Shown one piece after another: positions 1 through 6,785 of a stretch of 24,376 nucleotides of DNA (the stretch's first letter is position 1; every line of letters starts with the position of its first letter). Made by a program: the position numbers and the translations under genes. This DNA is from F23-D06 sp947167635 (lineage in GTDB: Bacteria; Bacteroidota; Bacteroidia; Bacteroidales; WCHB1-69), in assembly GCA_947167635.1 (NCBI GenBank), contig CAMVIT010000041.1, positions 1-24,376 on the forward strand, written 5' to 3'. The notes beneath the pieces were generated by a model that worked only from the letters and a program-made list of their open reading frames with translations, made no database searches and had not been told where the DNA came from.

Positions 1-60
1 ACAATCAGTGGCGACACGGTCACCGGCAACTACGACATCAATTACGTCTTCGGTATATTG
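1..60 (+). repeat. Intragenic direct repeat, copy A
   Basis: This 60-nt segment recurs in the same frame at 565-624 with one mismatch (t at 56, c at 620). It encodes the end of an MBG/YDG-like module (NTISGDTVTGNYDINYVFG in the second copy). The copies diverge right after the repeat and the first runs off the left edge, so the full duplicated unit is longer than what is visible. Confidence 0.9.
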
Positions 61-2307
61 AGGGTCACCCCGAGTACCCAGTCTCTGATAGTCCAGTCCA
101 ACGACTGCACACTACTATACAACGCCCAGGAGCAGACCTGCGAGTACTATACCGTGACCTATGGCGATGTGACGGTGCCCGAATGCACCTCGTGCCCTGC
201 CGTTCCAGGCACCCACTACTACATCCTGCCCACCGGCGACACCGTGACCGTCTTTGACCCGATTTCCGTGCGCGACGTGACCGACACGGTCAACGGATTC
301 GAGGTCATCATCCAGAACAGTGGCAACTACAGTGACATCGACACCATCTATGGCAACGTGAAGGTGACCCCTATCCCGCTAATCATCACCACGGACAGCG
401 ATTCAAAAGAGTATGACGGCACGCCTCTTACCGACGACGGCTGGCTTGACACCCCACCTGTCGGATTAGCCCCTGGAGATACCGTGATCTTTGTGGACAA
501 CCATGGAACCATCACAGAACCGGGTGAATCATTCAACTACGCCACAACGGCCATTGTGGTCAACACAATCAGTGGCGACACGGTCACCGGCAACTACGAC
601 ATCAATTACGTCTTCGGTACATTGACGATATACCCACCTATGAATGTACTCCCAATCAATGAACTCGTTCACGTCTCCTGCCATGGTGCCAACGATGGCC
701 GATGGACACTCGTGGTGTCAGGTGGCAAGCCGGGCGTGCGAACCTATACCTTGGACGGAGGTGCATCTGTGACTCTGTCGGACGACACTATCAGGCTGAC
801 CAATCTTACCCCTGGCAACCATCAGTTGGTGGTGACCAATGTTTTAGGAACTACCATCACTATTGACTTCATAGTGAACGAACCCGATCCATTGGGCGTG
901 GCAGTGGTTGTTCCGATCAATGTTGCAGACCGTTGTCCCAACCAAGGAGCCTACGAGGTAAGTGCATTCGTTACAGGTGGCACGCAGCCATACAGCTTCG
1001 AATGGTCAGGTGACGCTTCCAGTGTAAATAACAACACCACAATAGTGAATCAACTCGGTGCTAACGATTGCAATGTTGAGTATATGGCTGTAGTGCTAGT
1101 GAATGATTTCAACTTCTGCGAGGCACGCGACACTGCCCGTTTCACGGTTCTGGACACCGTAAAACCGACATTCACAGTACCCGACAGTATCGCTATATGC
1201 CGTACACAGCCTTCTGGAAGCTTCGATGCTTCTCCGTCGGTAACCGGATTTCCGAGCTCGCTCAACGACAACTGCACACCGGCAGCCCAACTGTTCGTCA
1301 CTTTCAGAGATGAGGATACAACAGGCACGGAACCCGGCGCTCGACTTATCACGCGCAAATGGACAGTGAAGGATGCCTGCGGAAACAGTATTACCAAGAC
1401 GCAAAAGATTCTGATAAAGCCGCAGACTACCCATGCAACAATCACATTCACCTGTCCTCCTGATACAAACGTGATTTTGGCCTATGGTGCGTGCGACACG
1501 TTGTTAGGTATCGGTAACCCTTCTTTCACCACGGATTTTTCTGATATGGATTACACCATTACACATGATGCTCCTGTGGACAGCATTTATAGTACAGGCA
1601 CGACAGTAGTGACGTGGACCCTGACAGACGAGTGTGGATTCTCCACCCATTGTCAGCAGAACGTGGAGGTGGTTTATCCGCCGTGCGGCACGCCGATGGA
1701 TTCCGTGTGGGATTGGGACGGCAATGCTTATTCGTCGGTGCGCATTGGTTGTCACTGTTGGACAGGAGAGAACCTGCGCAGCGAGCACTACAGCGACGGA
1801 ACACCCATTGCAAACCATACCCGTTACTCGGACAGCGATTCGTTGGAATCCATTTACGGAAAGCTATACAGTTGGTACTCCGCCGCAAGAGTGTCCGAAG
1901 GTGACGACAATGCGGTCCCCACCGATTCGATGAGCTATTTCGGGCCCTATATAGAAGGCATTTGTCCGGCTGGATGGGCTCTGCCCACAGTGGCCGAGTA
2001 TTGGGACATGTTCAATGCGTCGGGAGGTTCTGCCGGCTTTGTGAAGAGTCCATCCACATTGGTGTGGCTTCCCGGTAGAGAGGGCACTGCCCCGAACCTG
2101 TTCGAGGCGTTCGGTGCCGGCTATTACGACGGCAGTATCAATCGTTATCTGAATCTGCTGGGTGAAACGCACTTCTGGGCGGCTGATTATTCCACGGGAT
2201 CCTCTATGGCAAAGAACTTTATGCTGAACTATTATTGCGATGATGCTATCGTGGAAGAATCCCGCAAAGGATTGGGCTACAGTATCCGCTGTATCCGAAA
2301 AAAATAA
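1..2307 (+). CDS. Large modular surface protein, C-terminal part (MBG/YDG-like, SprB-like, HYR-like and FISUMP domains); 5' end outside window
   Basis: The frame is open from base 1, so the gene starts upstream; 768 codons are visible. Modules in order: an MBG/YDG-like beta domain (nt ~370-635, with a KEYDGTPLT motif) preceded by the tail of a near-identical one (nt 1-60); an SprB-like repeat (nt ~650-890, with VSCHGANDGRW and the ending LVVTNVLGTT); a further Ig-like stretch; two HYR-like domains (nt ~1160-1430 and ~1440-1680, with WTVKDACGNS and WTLTDECGFS); and a C-terminal FISUMP domain (nt ~1680-2300, with GCHCWTGENLR, YGKLYSWYSA, CPAGWALPT and a GYSIRCIRKK end). Such proteins are exported and act outside the cell, probably as adhesins. 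I see no T9SS sorting domain after FISUMP. The exact role is unknown. A strong terminator follows. Confidence 0.85.
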   Translation, partial: TISGDTVTGNYDINYVFGILRVTPSTQSLIVQSNDCTLLYNAQEQTCEYYTVTYGDVTVPECTSCPAVPGTHYYILPTGDTVTVFDPISVRDVTDTVNGFEVIIQNSGNYSDIDTIYGNVKVTPIPLIITTDSDSKEYDGTPLTDDGWLDTPPVGLAPGDTVIFVDNHGTITEPGESFNYATTAIVVNTISGDTVTGNYDINYVFGTLTIYPPMNVLPINELVHVSCHGANDGRWTLVVSGGKPGVRTYTLDGGASVTLSDDTIRLTNLTPGNHQLVVTNVLGTTITIDFIVNEPDPLGVAVVVPINVADRCPNQGAYEVSAFVTGGTQPYSFEWSGDASSVNNNTTIVNQLGANDCNVEYMAVVLVNDFNFCEARDTARFTVLDTVKPTFTVPDSIAICRTQPSGSFDASPSVTGFPSSLNDNCTPAAQLFVTFRDEDTTGTEPGARLITRKWTVKDACGNSITKTQKILIKPQTTHATITFTCPPDTNVILAYGACDTLLGIGNPSFTTDFSDMDYTITHDAPVDSIYSTGTTVVTWTLTDECGFSTHCQQNVEVVYPPCGTPMDSVWDWDGNAYSSVRIGCHCWTGENLRSEHYSDGTPIANHTRYSDSDSLESIYGKLYSWYSAARVSEGDDNAVPTDSMSYFGPYIEGICPAGWALPTVAEYWDMFNASGGSAGFVKSPSTLVWLPGREGTAPNLFEAFGAGYYDGSINRYLNLLGETHFWAADYSTGSSMAKNFMLNYYCDDAIVEESRKGLGYSIRCIRKK
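565..624 (+). repeat. Intragenic direct repeat, copy B
   Basis: Second copy of the 60-nt in-frame repeat at 1-60, 59/60 identical. The 564-nt spacing equals 188 codons, which points to recent duplication or gene conversion between MBG/YDG-like modules of one protein. Confidence 0.9.
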
Positions 2308-2343
2308 AGAAAACCGTTAACCATGCTAAAAAACAAAATTTGG

Positions 2344-2367
2344 AAAGCCCGCGAAAGCGGGCTTTTT
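2344..2367 (+). terminator. Rho-independent terminator of the FISUMP gene
   Basis: A perfect 9-bp stem (AAAGCCCGC with GCGGGCTTT, 2344-2352 and 2357-2365) has a GAAA tetraloop and ends in a T-run (2363-2367). It lies 37 nt after the stop codon of the upstream gene. It directly abuts the direct repeat that begins at 2371. Confidence 0.9.
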
Positions 2368-2370
2368 CTA

Positions 2371-2456
2371 TTCATAGTGGTTTTGTGTTTTGTTTTCGAG
2401 TTAGGGTTAAAAGACAAGTGGCTGAAAACTCCAGTTTTCACAATAAGTTTCTTCAG
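2371..2456. repeat. 86-nt direct repeat flanking the AT-rich cassette, left copy
   Basis: Matches 4150-4236. The first 73 nt (2371-2443) are identical; the rest differs by one substitution and one inserted base. It contains the hairpin-forming segment TGAAAACTCCAGTTTTCA. It starts just after a terminator and ends 8 nt before the stop codon of the minus-strand operon at 2465. It could be a scar of insertion, a shared 3'-end element, or a dispersed intergenic repeat. Confidence 0.9.
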
Positions 2457-2464
2457 CGTTCCTT

Positions 2465-2890
2465 CTATTTGAAATACATATCCAGCGTTTTAAATAATTC
2501 CCGACATTCCGTATGGGTGAGCGTATAAAGGCCAATAAAGCCGGACTTGTAAAATAGAGGTAGCATTCCGTTTTGGGATGCCTTAATTTTTATAAATCTC
2601 TTGCCTTTATCATAAAAATCAATACTTGATAGTGGTATTGGAACATTTTTTAACAATAATGTATGGTTAAAAATGATTTTGTCAGGATTAACAGTAATGG
2701 CACAAGATTTATACCACCTGAAGTGTAAAATCAGATTGTAAAACATCTTTAAGGACATAATGGCAATAAGCGGTATAAATCCGACACTTAGTCCGGAAAC
2801 AATGTACAAATATATTGACAATGCGTTTCCAAGAGTCAAAAAAACATCTTCAGGTGTGATTTCACATTTGTTTATTACGAACTCTTCCAT
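2465..2890 (-). CDS. Small membrane protein with PH-like C-terminal region, hypothetical
   Basis: This 141-residue protein has two closely spaced hydrophobic segments (residues ~17-36 and ~38-58), then a soluble part with alternating beta-like segments (ITVNPDKIIFNH, PIPLSSIDFYDKGKRFIKIK). That arrangement resembles small bacterial PH-domain (STM3941-like) membrane proteins, but the resemblance is from memory and weak. It is the last gene of a three-gene minus-strand operon, starting 4 nt after the stop of the preceding gene. Its base composition is AT-rich, unlike the flanking genes. Its place behind a glycine-zipper lipoprotein would fit an immunity-type role, but nothing in the sequence shows this directly. 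Confidence 0.7.
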   Translation of the reverse strand: MEEFVINKCEITPEDVFLTLGNALSIYLYIVSGLSVGFIPLIAIMSLKMFYNLILHFRWYKSCAITVNPDKIIFNHTLLLKNVPIPLSSIDFYDKGKRFIKIKASQNGMLPLFYKSGFIGLYTLTHTECRELFKTLDMYFK

Positions 2891-2894
2891 TTTG

Positions 2895-3308
2895 TCAGTT
2901 TAAGAATGACCAATAGTTTATGCTATGCAATGCCGTATTGAAGGCATATTGAAATGCGATATATTCCTCTGGGGAAACATACTCCTTACCATTATTATCT
3001 AACCACTCTATATAAGTATCAACTACCATATAAGCATCTTCTATAGTCTCTACAGAGGAGAACGCATTAAAAAAGTATAACCATATATTCGTGATGGATT
3101 CTGGAAAATCCAAAATCTTTCCATATTCACTAATCAAATAATCAATATTATAATCTAATGATATGTAGGTTGTAGATATTTTGCTAACATCCTGGTGTAT
3201 TTGTGTCTCTGGGCCAATCTTTTGGAAAAGACCGTCAAATAAGGAATACTCACAAAGATCTTCAAACAAGTGTTGATAAACATCTGTAGGAGTCACTTCA
3301 TTATTCAT
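2895..3308 (-). CDS. Hypothetical protein, 137 aa, middle gene of the AT-rich operon
   Basis: Reading from the ATG at 3306-3308 gives 137 residues starting MNNEVTPTDVYQHLFEDL. A longer reading from 3392 would add a hydrophobic stretch that is only the shadow of the upstream gene; the ATG at 3308 overlaps that gene's end by 8 nt, a usual operon geometry. The protein is acidic, rich in Tyr, Asp and Glu, with no signal peptide, membrane segment or recognised motif. It looks mostly helical and soluble. The family is not recognised. Confidence 0.7.
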   Translation of the reverse strand: MNNEVTPTDVYQHLFEDLCEYSLFDGLFQKIGPETQIHQDVSKISTTYISLDYNIDYLISEYGKILDFPESITNIWLYFFNAFSSVETIEDAYMVVDTYIEWLDNNGKEYVSPEEYIAFQYAFNTALHSINYWSFLN

Positions 3309-3801
3309 CGTAAATATTAAGATATTTATTATGCAAAAAGCCAATATTGTTATTGTTTGCATAAGGAGAGGATAAACTACTATTATAACCATTCGGATAA
3401 GGATTGTCCAAATTTTTGCTGTTTTTCAGTGCTTGTCCTGCCGAGTAAGACGCCCCAACTCCACAAATAACAGCACCAGCCGTAGCACCAATGGCAGCAC
3501 CAGCAGGTGGATTGCCTGCAACAGCACCAACATAAGCACCTATCTCACCGCCCACTTGTGCACCAGCATAAGCACCAGTCATATCGGCCCCCGCAACTGC
3601 ACAAACTTTTCCTACAGCAGACCAGAACCCCTTTGTGTTATCAAAAGTAATGCCAATTGATTCGGAAATGCTGCCGTTTAGAATTGTTAATTCTTGTTTT
3701 AATTGTTCTGTTGAATGTTTTTCCGTGTTGTCCTTGTTGCAGCAGATGAACAAAACTACTGATGTAAAAATAACAGCTGGAAAAAAAAATCTACTTTTCA
3801 T
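3301..3801 (-). CDS. Probable lipoprotein with a glycine-zipper segment
   Basis: The protein has 166 residues. Residues 1-20 form an export signal ending in two cysteines (VVLFICC at ~15-21), so lipidation at Cys20 or Cys21 is likely although the lipobox is not canonical. Residues ~65-125 are a Gly/Ala-rich hydrophobic glycine zipper (AGADMTGAYAGAQVGGEIG, then GAAIGATAGAVICGVGAS). Such segments occur in membrane-inserting proteins, including class II bacteriocin-like peptides and outer-membrane lipoproteins. The C-terminus is Asn/Ser-rich and polar. It is the first gene of a three-gene operon inside the repeat-flanked AT-rich cassette. A pore-forming or envelope-stress role is possible; I cannot tell which. 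Confidence 0.75.
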   Translation of the reverse strand: MKSRFFFPAVIFTSVVLFICCNKDNTEKHSTEQLKQELTILNGSISESIGITFDNTKGFWSAVGKVCAVAGADMTGAYAGAQVGGEIGAYVGAVAGNPPAGAAIGATAGAVICGVGASYSAGQALKNSKNLDNPYPNGYNSSLSSPYANNNNIGFLHNKYLNIYDE

Positions 3802-3903
3802 TTTTCTTGAATTTAATAATGATACATAAATTCCCCTTTCCCGCAGGGCGTGCCGGCACTCTGCACGACACTTTCGGGTCTGTCATCCGAAAAGGAAAAG
3901 TTG

Positions 3904-3911
3904 TATCTTTG
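3904..3911 (+). promoter_or_regulatory. Bacteroidota-type promoter -7 element (TATCTTTG)
   Basis: TATCTTTG matches the Bacteroidota -7 consensus TAnnTTTG, in the usual context GTTGTATCTTTGC. No convincing -33 TTTG is visible at the right distance. It points rightward into a hairpin-rich stretch that ends in a plus-strand terminator at 4277-4299, so it probably starts a transcript of roughly 380 nt. Confidence 0.6.
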
Positions 3912-4149
3912 CCGTCGGATTTTCGTGCCATCGCGTGACAAACACCACGATATATGCGACCTGAGGTGCTTTGCGGCAGGGAATATCGCTATGAGGTCCG
4001 TTAAACATCAAGGCGATGCCCCTGCTTGGGCACCTCTCTTTTCAAGCTCCGCCAACGGCCTGCGGCACTCCTTGGCGGAGCGTTATCCAATGAAGTTGTT
4101 CTTGCCCACCCCATGGAGTTTGGGCATAGTAAGGGTTGGGAGGTTGGTT

Positions 4150-4236
4150 TTCATAGTGGTTTTGTGTTTTGTTTTCGAGTTAGGGTTAAAAGACAAGTGG
4201 CTGAAAACTCCAGTTTTCACAAAAAAGTTTCTTCAG
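4150..4236. repeat. 87-nt direct repeat flanking the AT-rich cassette, right copy
   Basis: Matches 2371-2456; the first 73 nt are identical. The copies are 1779 nt apart. This copy lies ~350 nt upstream of the lipoprotein gene, ~120 nt past the stop of the minus-strand PNGase gene, and inside the plus-strand transcript that starts near 3917. Confidence 0.9.
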
Positions 4237-4276
4237 GGTTTTTATCGGATGCAAAAATAGTGATTTTTTCAATACC

Positions 4277-4299
4277 ATCAGCCAAAGGTTGATTTTTTT
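4277..4299 (+). terminator. Rho-independent terminator closing the plus-strand unit
   Basis: ATCAGCC-AAA-GGTTGAT forms a 7-bp stem with one G-T pair and a 3-nt loop, followed by seven T residues (4293-4299). The orientation suits a plus-strand transcript from the promoter at 3904. The minus strand lacks a T-run here. Confidence 0.7.
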
Positions 4300-4354
4300 G
4301 TTGAAGATTGTCAATGGTTGCTGCGATTGAAGGCTTAATGCCCGTTTTCTTCGG

Positions 4355-6052
4355 TTATTGTCTGTGCCCCACCAGCACGCCCGACACATTCCACGAGCTG
4401 AAGCTACCCCCCTCGGGCGCGCCCTGCGGGATGGCGACGGTGATGGTGTGCCGGCCGGGCTTCAGGTCGGAGAGGTCGAAGTAGGTGGGCTGTGTAGCCG
4501 TCCCCGGACACCAGCCCGAACGCGAGTAGTCGGACGAGGACATCCCGTTCCAGAAGTTGCCGGAGGCGGGATTCAACGTACGGTAGGTGCCGCAGTCGCA
4601 ACGCCACGGGGTGTAGATGAAGCGCGGCTCCCCGTCGATGAGGATGGTGTTGGCCTTGGGCACGAACTCGTCGCCGGTGTCCCAGCCCCCGTGCCCGGTG
4701 GTGATGTACCGCAAGGTGAGCTGCTCCGTCCCCTCGGGCACGTCAAAACTGACCGTCAGCGAGTCGGTGCCGAAGAAACGGCCGTAGTTCTGCCCCGCCA
4801 TCTCCATCACATTGCAGGTGTTGAAGAGCGGGAGCACAAAGTGTTTGTCCATCTCAGATGTGTCCCAGACGTCGCTCTCGGGATAGGCCTTCAGGGTGAG
4901 CGAGAGCTTGTGGCCGCCGCCGTCATAGTTGCCGATGAAGGCGCCGATGAGCACTTCGTCGCCGAAGATGGGTTGCAAGTCGCTGATGTCCTGCTTGTAG
5001 CGGGTCTCGGTGGCCCACTCGCGATCGTCGAGCGACCGGTATTGGTTGTAGTGGCGGATGCCGAAGGGGGTGAAGAAGCGGACGAGCTCTACCAGGGGCA
5101 GGTAACGGTCGGTCATAGTGATGCCTTGGTAGGTGCCGCCCTTCTTGTCGGTGAAGAAGGGCAGCACATCGGCGGTGTTGGCCTTGAGGGCGTCGAGGAA
5201 GCTCTGCTGCCGGCCGGTGGGGATGAGGAAGATGGATCCCGTGCGGTCGTAGGCGTCGCCGTTGGAGTACTGCGTCACCTCGGCGAAGAGCCGGTAGTGG
5301 GCGGGCAGCTGCCGCCAGTGCAGGCGCTTGAGGATTACCGTGCCGTTGGCAAACGACAGGGTGGTGTCGAAATCAACCGTCTGCGGCACGGCAATCTTGG
5401 GGTTGAAGCAGATCTGTGCCTCGTTGAACACCGGCACGGTGATCACTAACTTCTCCTTTTCCAGATTGTTGAGTTGTGCGCGGGTGAGCACCTCCCCGAA
5501 GTGGTGAAGGTCGTTGCCCGGGAAGAGCGGTTCCTTGAAGGGGCGCAGTTTCTGCACCCCGGCGAGTTGCACGATGGCGTTGCCGTTGCGCCGGTACTGC
5601 ACTAACGTGCCCTGCAGGTCGGCGAACGAGGCGATGGGCGTGGCCCGGAACTTCAGGTCCTGGGTGACCCACAGCTCTATGGTGTTGGAGAAGAGCACGA
5701 TCTTGTATTTGGTGCACCGGTAGCCGTTGATTTTCTCGGTGCCCTCCTCGCTGTATTCGTTGGAGGGCATACTGCTGCCGCAGCAGTACCGCTCTTTGGG
5801 AGAATAGACCAGCTGGCTGACGATGGTGTCGGCGGCGTAGTCGATGTAGGTGTGGTGGGTGGCCGTGCCGGGAACGGGGTTCGCCACGGGGGCGTTGCCC
5901 GACTCTATCCGCACGCGCTCGCCTTCCACCAGGACTTTGGTCAGGGAGGTGTCGCCTTCGCTGCCGAGGGTGAAGGCACGATAGAGCAGTTGGTGCTGGG
6001 CGCTTGCGCCGGTCAGCCATAAGACAAGGAGTGGCAGGAGAATTTTCTTCAT
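4355..6052 (-). CDS. Secreted peptide-N-glycosidase F-type amidase (PNGase F-II-like)
   Basis: This family hydrolyses the amide bond between Asn and the first GlcNAc of N-glycans, releasing glycans from glycoproteins. The start is taken at the ATG 6050-6052, which opens the signal peptide MKKILLPLLVLWLTGASAQ; a start at 6079 would read through the promoter. The 565-residue protein has an extra N-terminal region (to ~200) with a GLPGLI-like stretch (INGYRCTKYK), as in the longer PNGase F-II type. Then come the two PNGase F jelly-roll domains. DAYDRTGSIFL carries the likely catalytic Asp (~269, equivalent to D60 of the Elizabethkingia enzyme) and GHGGWDTGDEF the likely Glu (~462, equivalent to E206). 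RSGWCPGTATQPTYFDL and EGGSFSSWNVSGVL close the fold. The third residue, E118, does not appear conserved. No T9SS tail is seen. Confidence 0.85.
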   Translation of the reverse strand: MKKILLPLLVLWLTGASAQHQLLYRAFTLGSEGDTSLTKVLVEGERVRIESGNAPVANPVPGTATHHTYIDYAADTIVSQLVYSPKERYCCGSSMPSNEYSEEGTEKINGYRCTKYKIVLFSNTIELWVTQDLKFRATPIASFADLQGTLVQYRRNGNAIVQLAGVQKLRPFKEPLFPGNDLHHFGEVLTRAQLNNLEKEKLVITVPVFNEAQICFNPKIAVPQTVDFDTTLSFANGTVILKRLHWRQLPAHYRLFAEVTQYSNGDAYDRTGSIFLIPTGRQQSFLDALKANTADVLPFFTDKKGGTYQGITMTDRYLPLVELVRFFTPFGIRHYNQYRSLDDREWATETRYKQDISDLQPIFGDEVLIGAFIGNYDGGGHKLSLTLKAYPESDVWDTSEMDKHFVLPLFNTCNVMEMAGQNYGRFFGTDSLTVSFDVPEGTEQLTLRYITTGHGGWDTGDEFVPKANTILIDGEPRFIYTPWRCDCGTYRTLNPASGNFWNGMSSSDYSRSGWCPGTATQPTYFDLSDLKPGRHTITVAIPQGAPEGGSFSSWNVSGVLVGHRQ

Positions 6053-6076
6053 ATTCGGAAAGGTTGAAAACGGGGG

Positions 6077-6084
6077 CAAAGATA
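6077..6084 (-). promoter_or_regulatory. Promoter -7 element (TATCTTTG) of the PNGase gene
   Basis: Read on the minus strand, TATCTTTG matches TAnnTTTG and lies 24 nt upstream of the ATG at 6050-6052, giving a leader of about 20 nt. No clear -33 TTTG is visible. Confidence 0.55.
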
Positions 6085-6109
6085 CGTATTTTAGTTAAGA
6101 ATTAGGAGA

Positions 6110-6162
6110 TAATAGATAATAGTTTTCCTTGAGCAGCCCCGGTAGGGGCAAAAGCTCGGTAG
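6110..6162. repeat. 53-nt direct repeat, copy 1
   Basis: Copy 2 is at 6183-6235, 73 nt further on, with 2 mismatches. Each copy contains a small hairpin (GCCCC-loop-GGGGC inside GAGC/GCTC). The neighbouring AATAATAGATAATAG motifs also repeat. With only two copies and 20 nt between them this is not a CRISPR array. Confidence 0.85.
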
Positions 6163-6182
6163 AATAATAGATAATAGTAGAA

Positions 6183-6235
6183 TAATAGATAATAGTTTTC
6201 CTTGAGCAGCCCCGATAGGGGCAAGAGCTCGGTAG
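6183..6235. repeat. 53-nt direct repeat, copy 2
   Basis: Second copy of the hairpin-containing repeat at 6110-6162, 51/53 identical. It is followed without gap by another inverted repeat at 6236-6276. Confidence 0.85.
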
Positions 6236-6276
6236 CCAGGGGTTAAAGCGTGAGGAACGAGCGCTGTAACCCCTGG
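6236..6276. repeat. Imperfect inverted repeat, 15-nt arms
   Basis: CCAGGGGTTAAAGCG (6236-6250) is the reverse complement of CGCTGTAACCCCTGG (6262-6276) except at one base, with an 11-nt loop. It lies in the ~600-nt gap between the PNGase promoter and the aroC promoter, where I see no gene. Confidence 0.8.
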
Positions 6277-6393
6277 GATGGGATGCGTGCGCGGGAAAAT
6301 CGCGGCGCGGGAGAAGGTTGAGACGAGGGTGTGCGTTGCTCGCCGCGAAACGGATGTGGGGTTCAACGAGCCTGCGTGAGGGATTGCAACGGA

Positions 6394-6490
6394 AATGATT
6401 TTGGTGGGAATGCGTTCCCTGGCGAGACGGAGGTTCCGCTTGACGCTTCGCGTCTCGCGGAATGGTGGTGGGCTCTAAGCCAAAATCATT
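6394..6490. repeat. Nested palindromic element (97 nt)
   Basis: The outer arms AATGATTTTGG (6394-6404) and CCAAAATCATT (6480-6490) are perfect inverted repeats. Inside, CGAGACG (6423-6429) pairs with CGTCTCG (6451-6457). The whole can form a cruciform or long RNA hairpin. No coding potential is convincing here. It may be a small palindromic mobile or REP-like element. Confidence 0.7.
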
Positions 6491-6506
6491 AGAGCGGAAA
6501 GCCCGA

Positions 6507-6565
6507 CGGCGCGGCGGTATTTTATGCTGTATGCGAATGTGACGTGATTTCGCGCCGCCGCGCCG
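6507..6565. repeat. GC-rich inverted repeat, 11-nt perfect arms
   Basis: CGGCGCGGCGG (6507-6517) is the exact reverse complement of CCGCCGCGCCG (6555-6565), with an AT-richer 37-nt centre. It follows the palindromic element at 6394-6490 by 16 nt. Confidence 0.75.
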
Positions 6566-6645
6566 GCACGCCCAAGTAAAAAAATGCAAAAGCCCTGATT
6601 TGTGCTATCAGGTGTATAATTCCCGTCGAATTTTCAATCAGAAGA

Positions 6646-6673
6646 TTTGGTGTCGGATAATTTGTTATTTTTG
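6646..6673 (+). promoter_or_regulatory. Bacteroidota promoter upstream of aroC (TTTG-N16-TATTTTTG)
   Basis: The -33 TTTG is at 6646-6649 and the -7 TATTTTTG at 6666-6673, with 16 nt between. The same spacing occurs in the promoter at 9102-9129. Transcription should start near 6679, giving a ~105-nt leader before the TTG start at 6786. A 30-codon reading frame (6682-6774) lies in this leader; its product would hold three Phe and one Tyr, but there is no other sign that it is translated. Confidence 0.6.
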
Positions 6674-6785
6674 CGGCCGTGATGATTGCTCATAGAGACG
6701 GAATTGTTTATAAAACCCCATTCTCTGTGCTCAACAATCAAGATACACACTTTGCTACAACTTTCAACTCTTAACTCATACCTCC

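Larger units (their letters stand above)
3917..4299 (+). ncRNA. Candidate structured non-coding RNA (or short transcript) between a TATCTTTG promoter and a terminator
   Basis: The 553-nt gap between the lipoprotein and PNGase genes holds a promoter (3904-3911), then several local hairpins: GCGA/TCGC enclosing CCTG/CAGG (~3957-3989); GAGG 3993-3996 with CCTC 4033-4036 enclosing TGCCC/GGGCA (4017-4032); a perfect 10-bp stem GCTCCGCCAA 4046-4055 with TTGGCGGAGC 4072-4081; and TGCCCA/TGGGCA (4103-4126). A rho-independent terminator follows. The right copy of the 86/87-nt repeat lies inside the unit. An 89-codon frame at 3991-4260 includes one hydrophobic stretch and could be a small membrane protein instead. 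The outline recalls Bacteroidales structured RNAs such as 6S-like or Bacteroidales-1 RNA, but no family is confirmed. Ends are approximate. Confidence 0.4.

Noticed and set aside
2323..2472. A 49-codon plus-strand frame with a hydrophobic stretch
   Set aside because: It begins 16 nt after the upstream stop, and its N-terminal half is the translation of a strong terminator hairpin. The rest is the direct repeat, and it runs into the end of an opposite-strand gene.
3309..3392. N-terminal hydrophobic extension of the 137-residue protein
   Set aside because: It lies entirely within the lipoprotein gene in another frame. The ATG at 3308 gives a normal 8-nt operon overlap.
3850..4260. A 136-residue plus-strand frame
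   Set aside because: Its first half translates the promoter itself: LYLCRR is what TTGTATCTTTGCCG reads as. If anything is coded, it starts at 3991; I list the region as a candidate RNA instead.
4358..5449. A 363-residue plus-strand frame opposite the PNGase gene
   Set aside because: Its translation is Gly/Val/Glu/Ala-biased low-complexity text with no domain, typical of the strand opposite a GC-rich gene. The minus-strand frame matches PNGase F throughout.
6110..6235. Possible CRISPR array
   Set aside because: There are only two copies of a 53-nt repeat, separated by 20 nt of simple AATAATAG-like sequence, and no cas genes are near.
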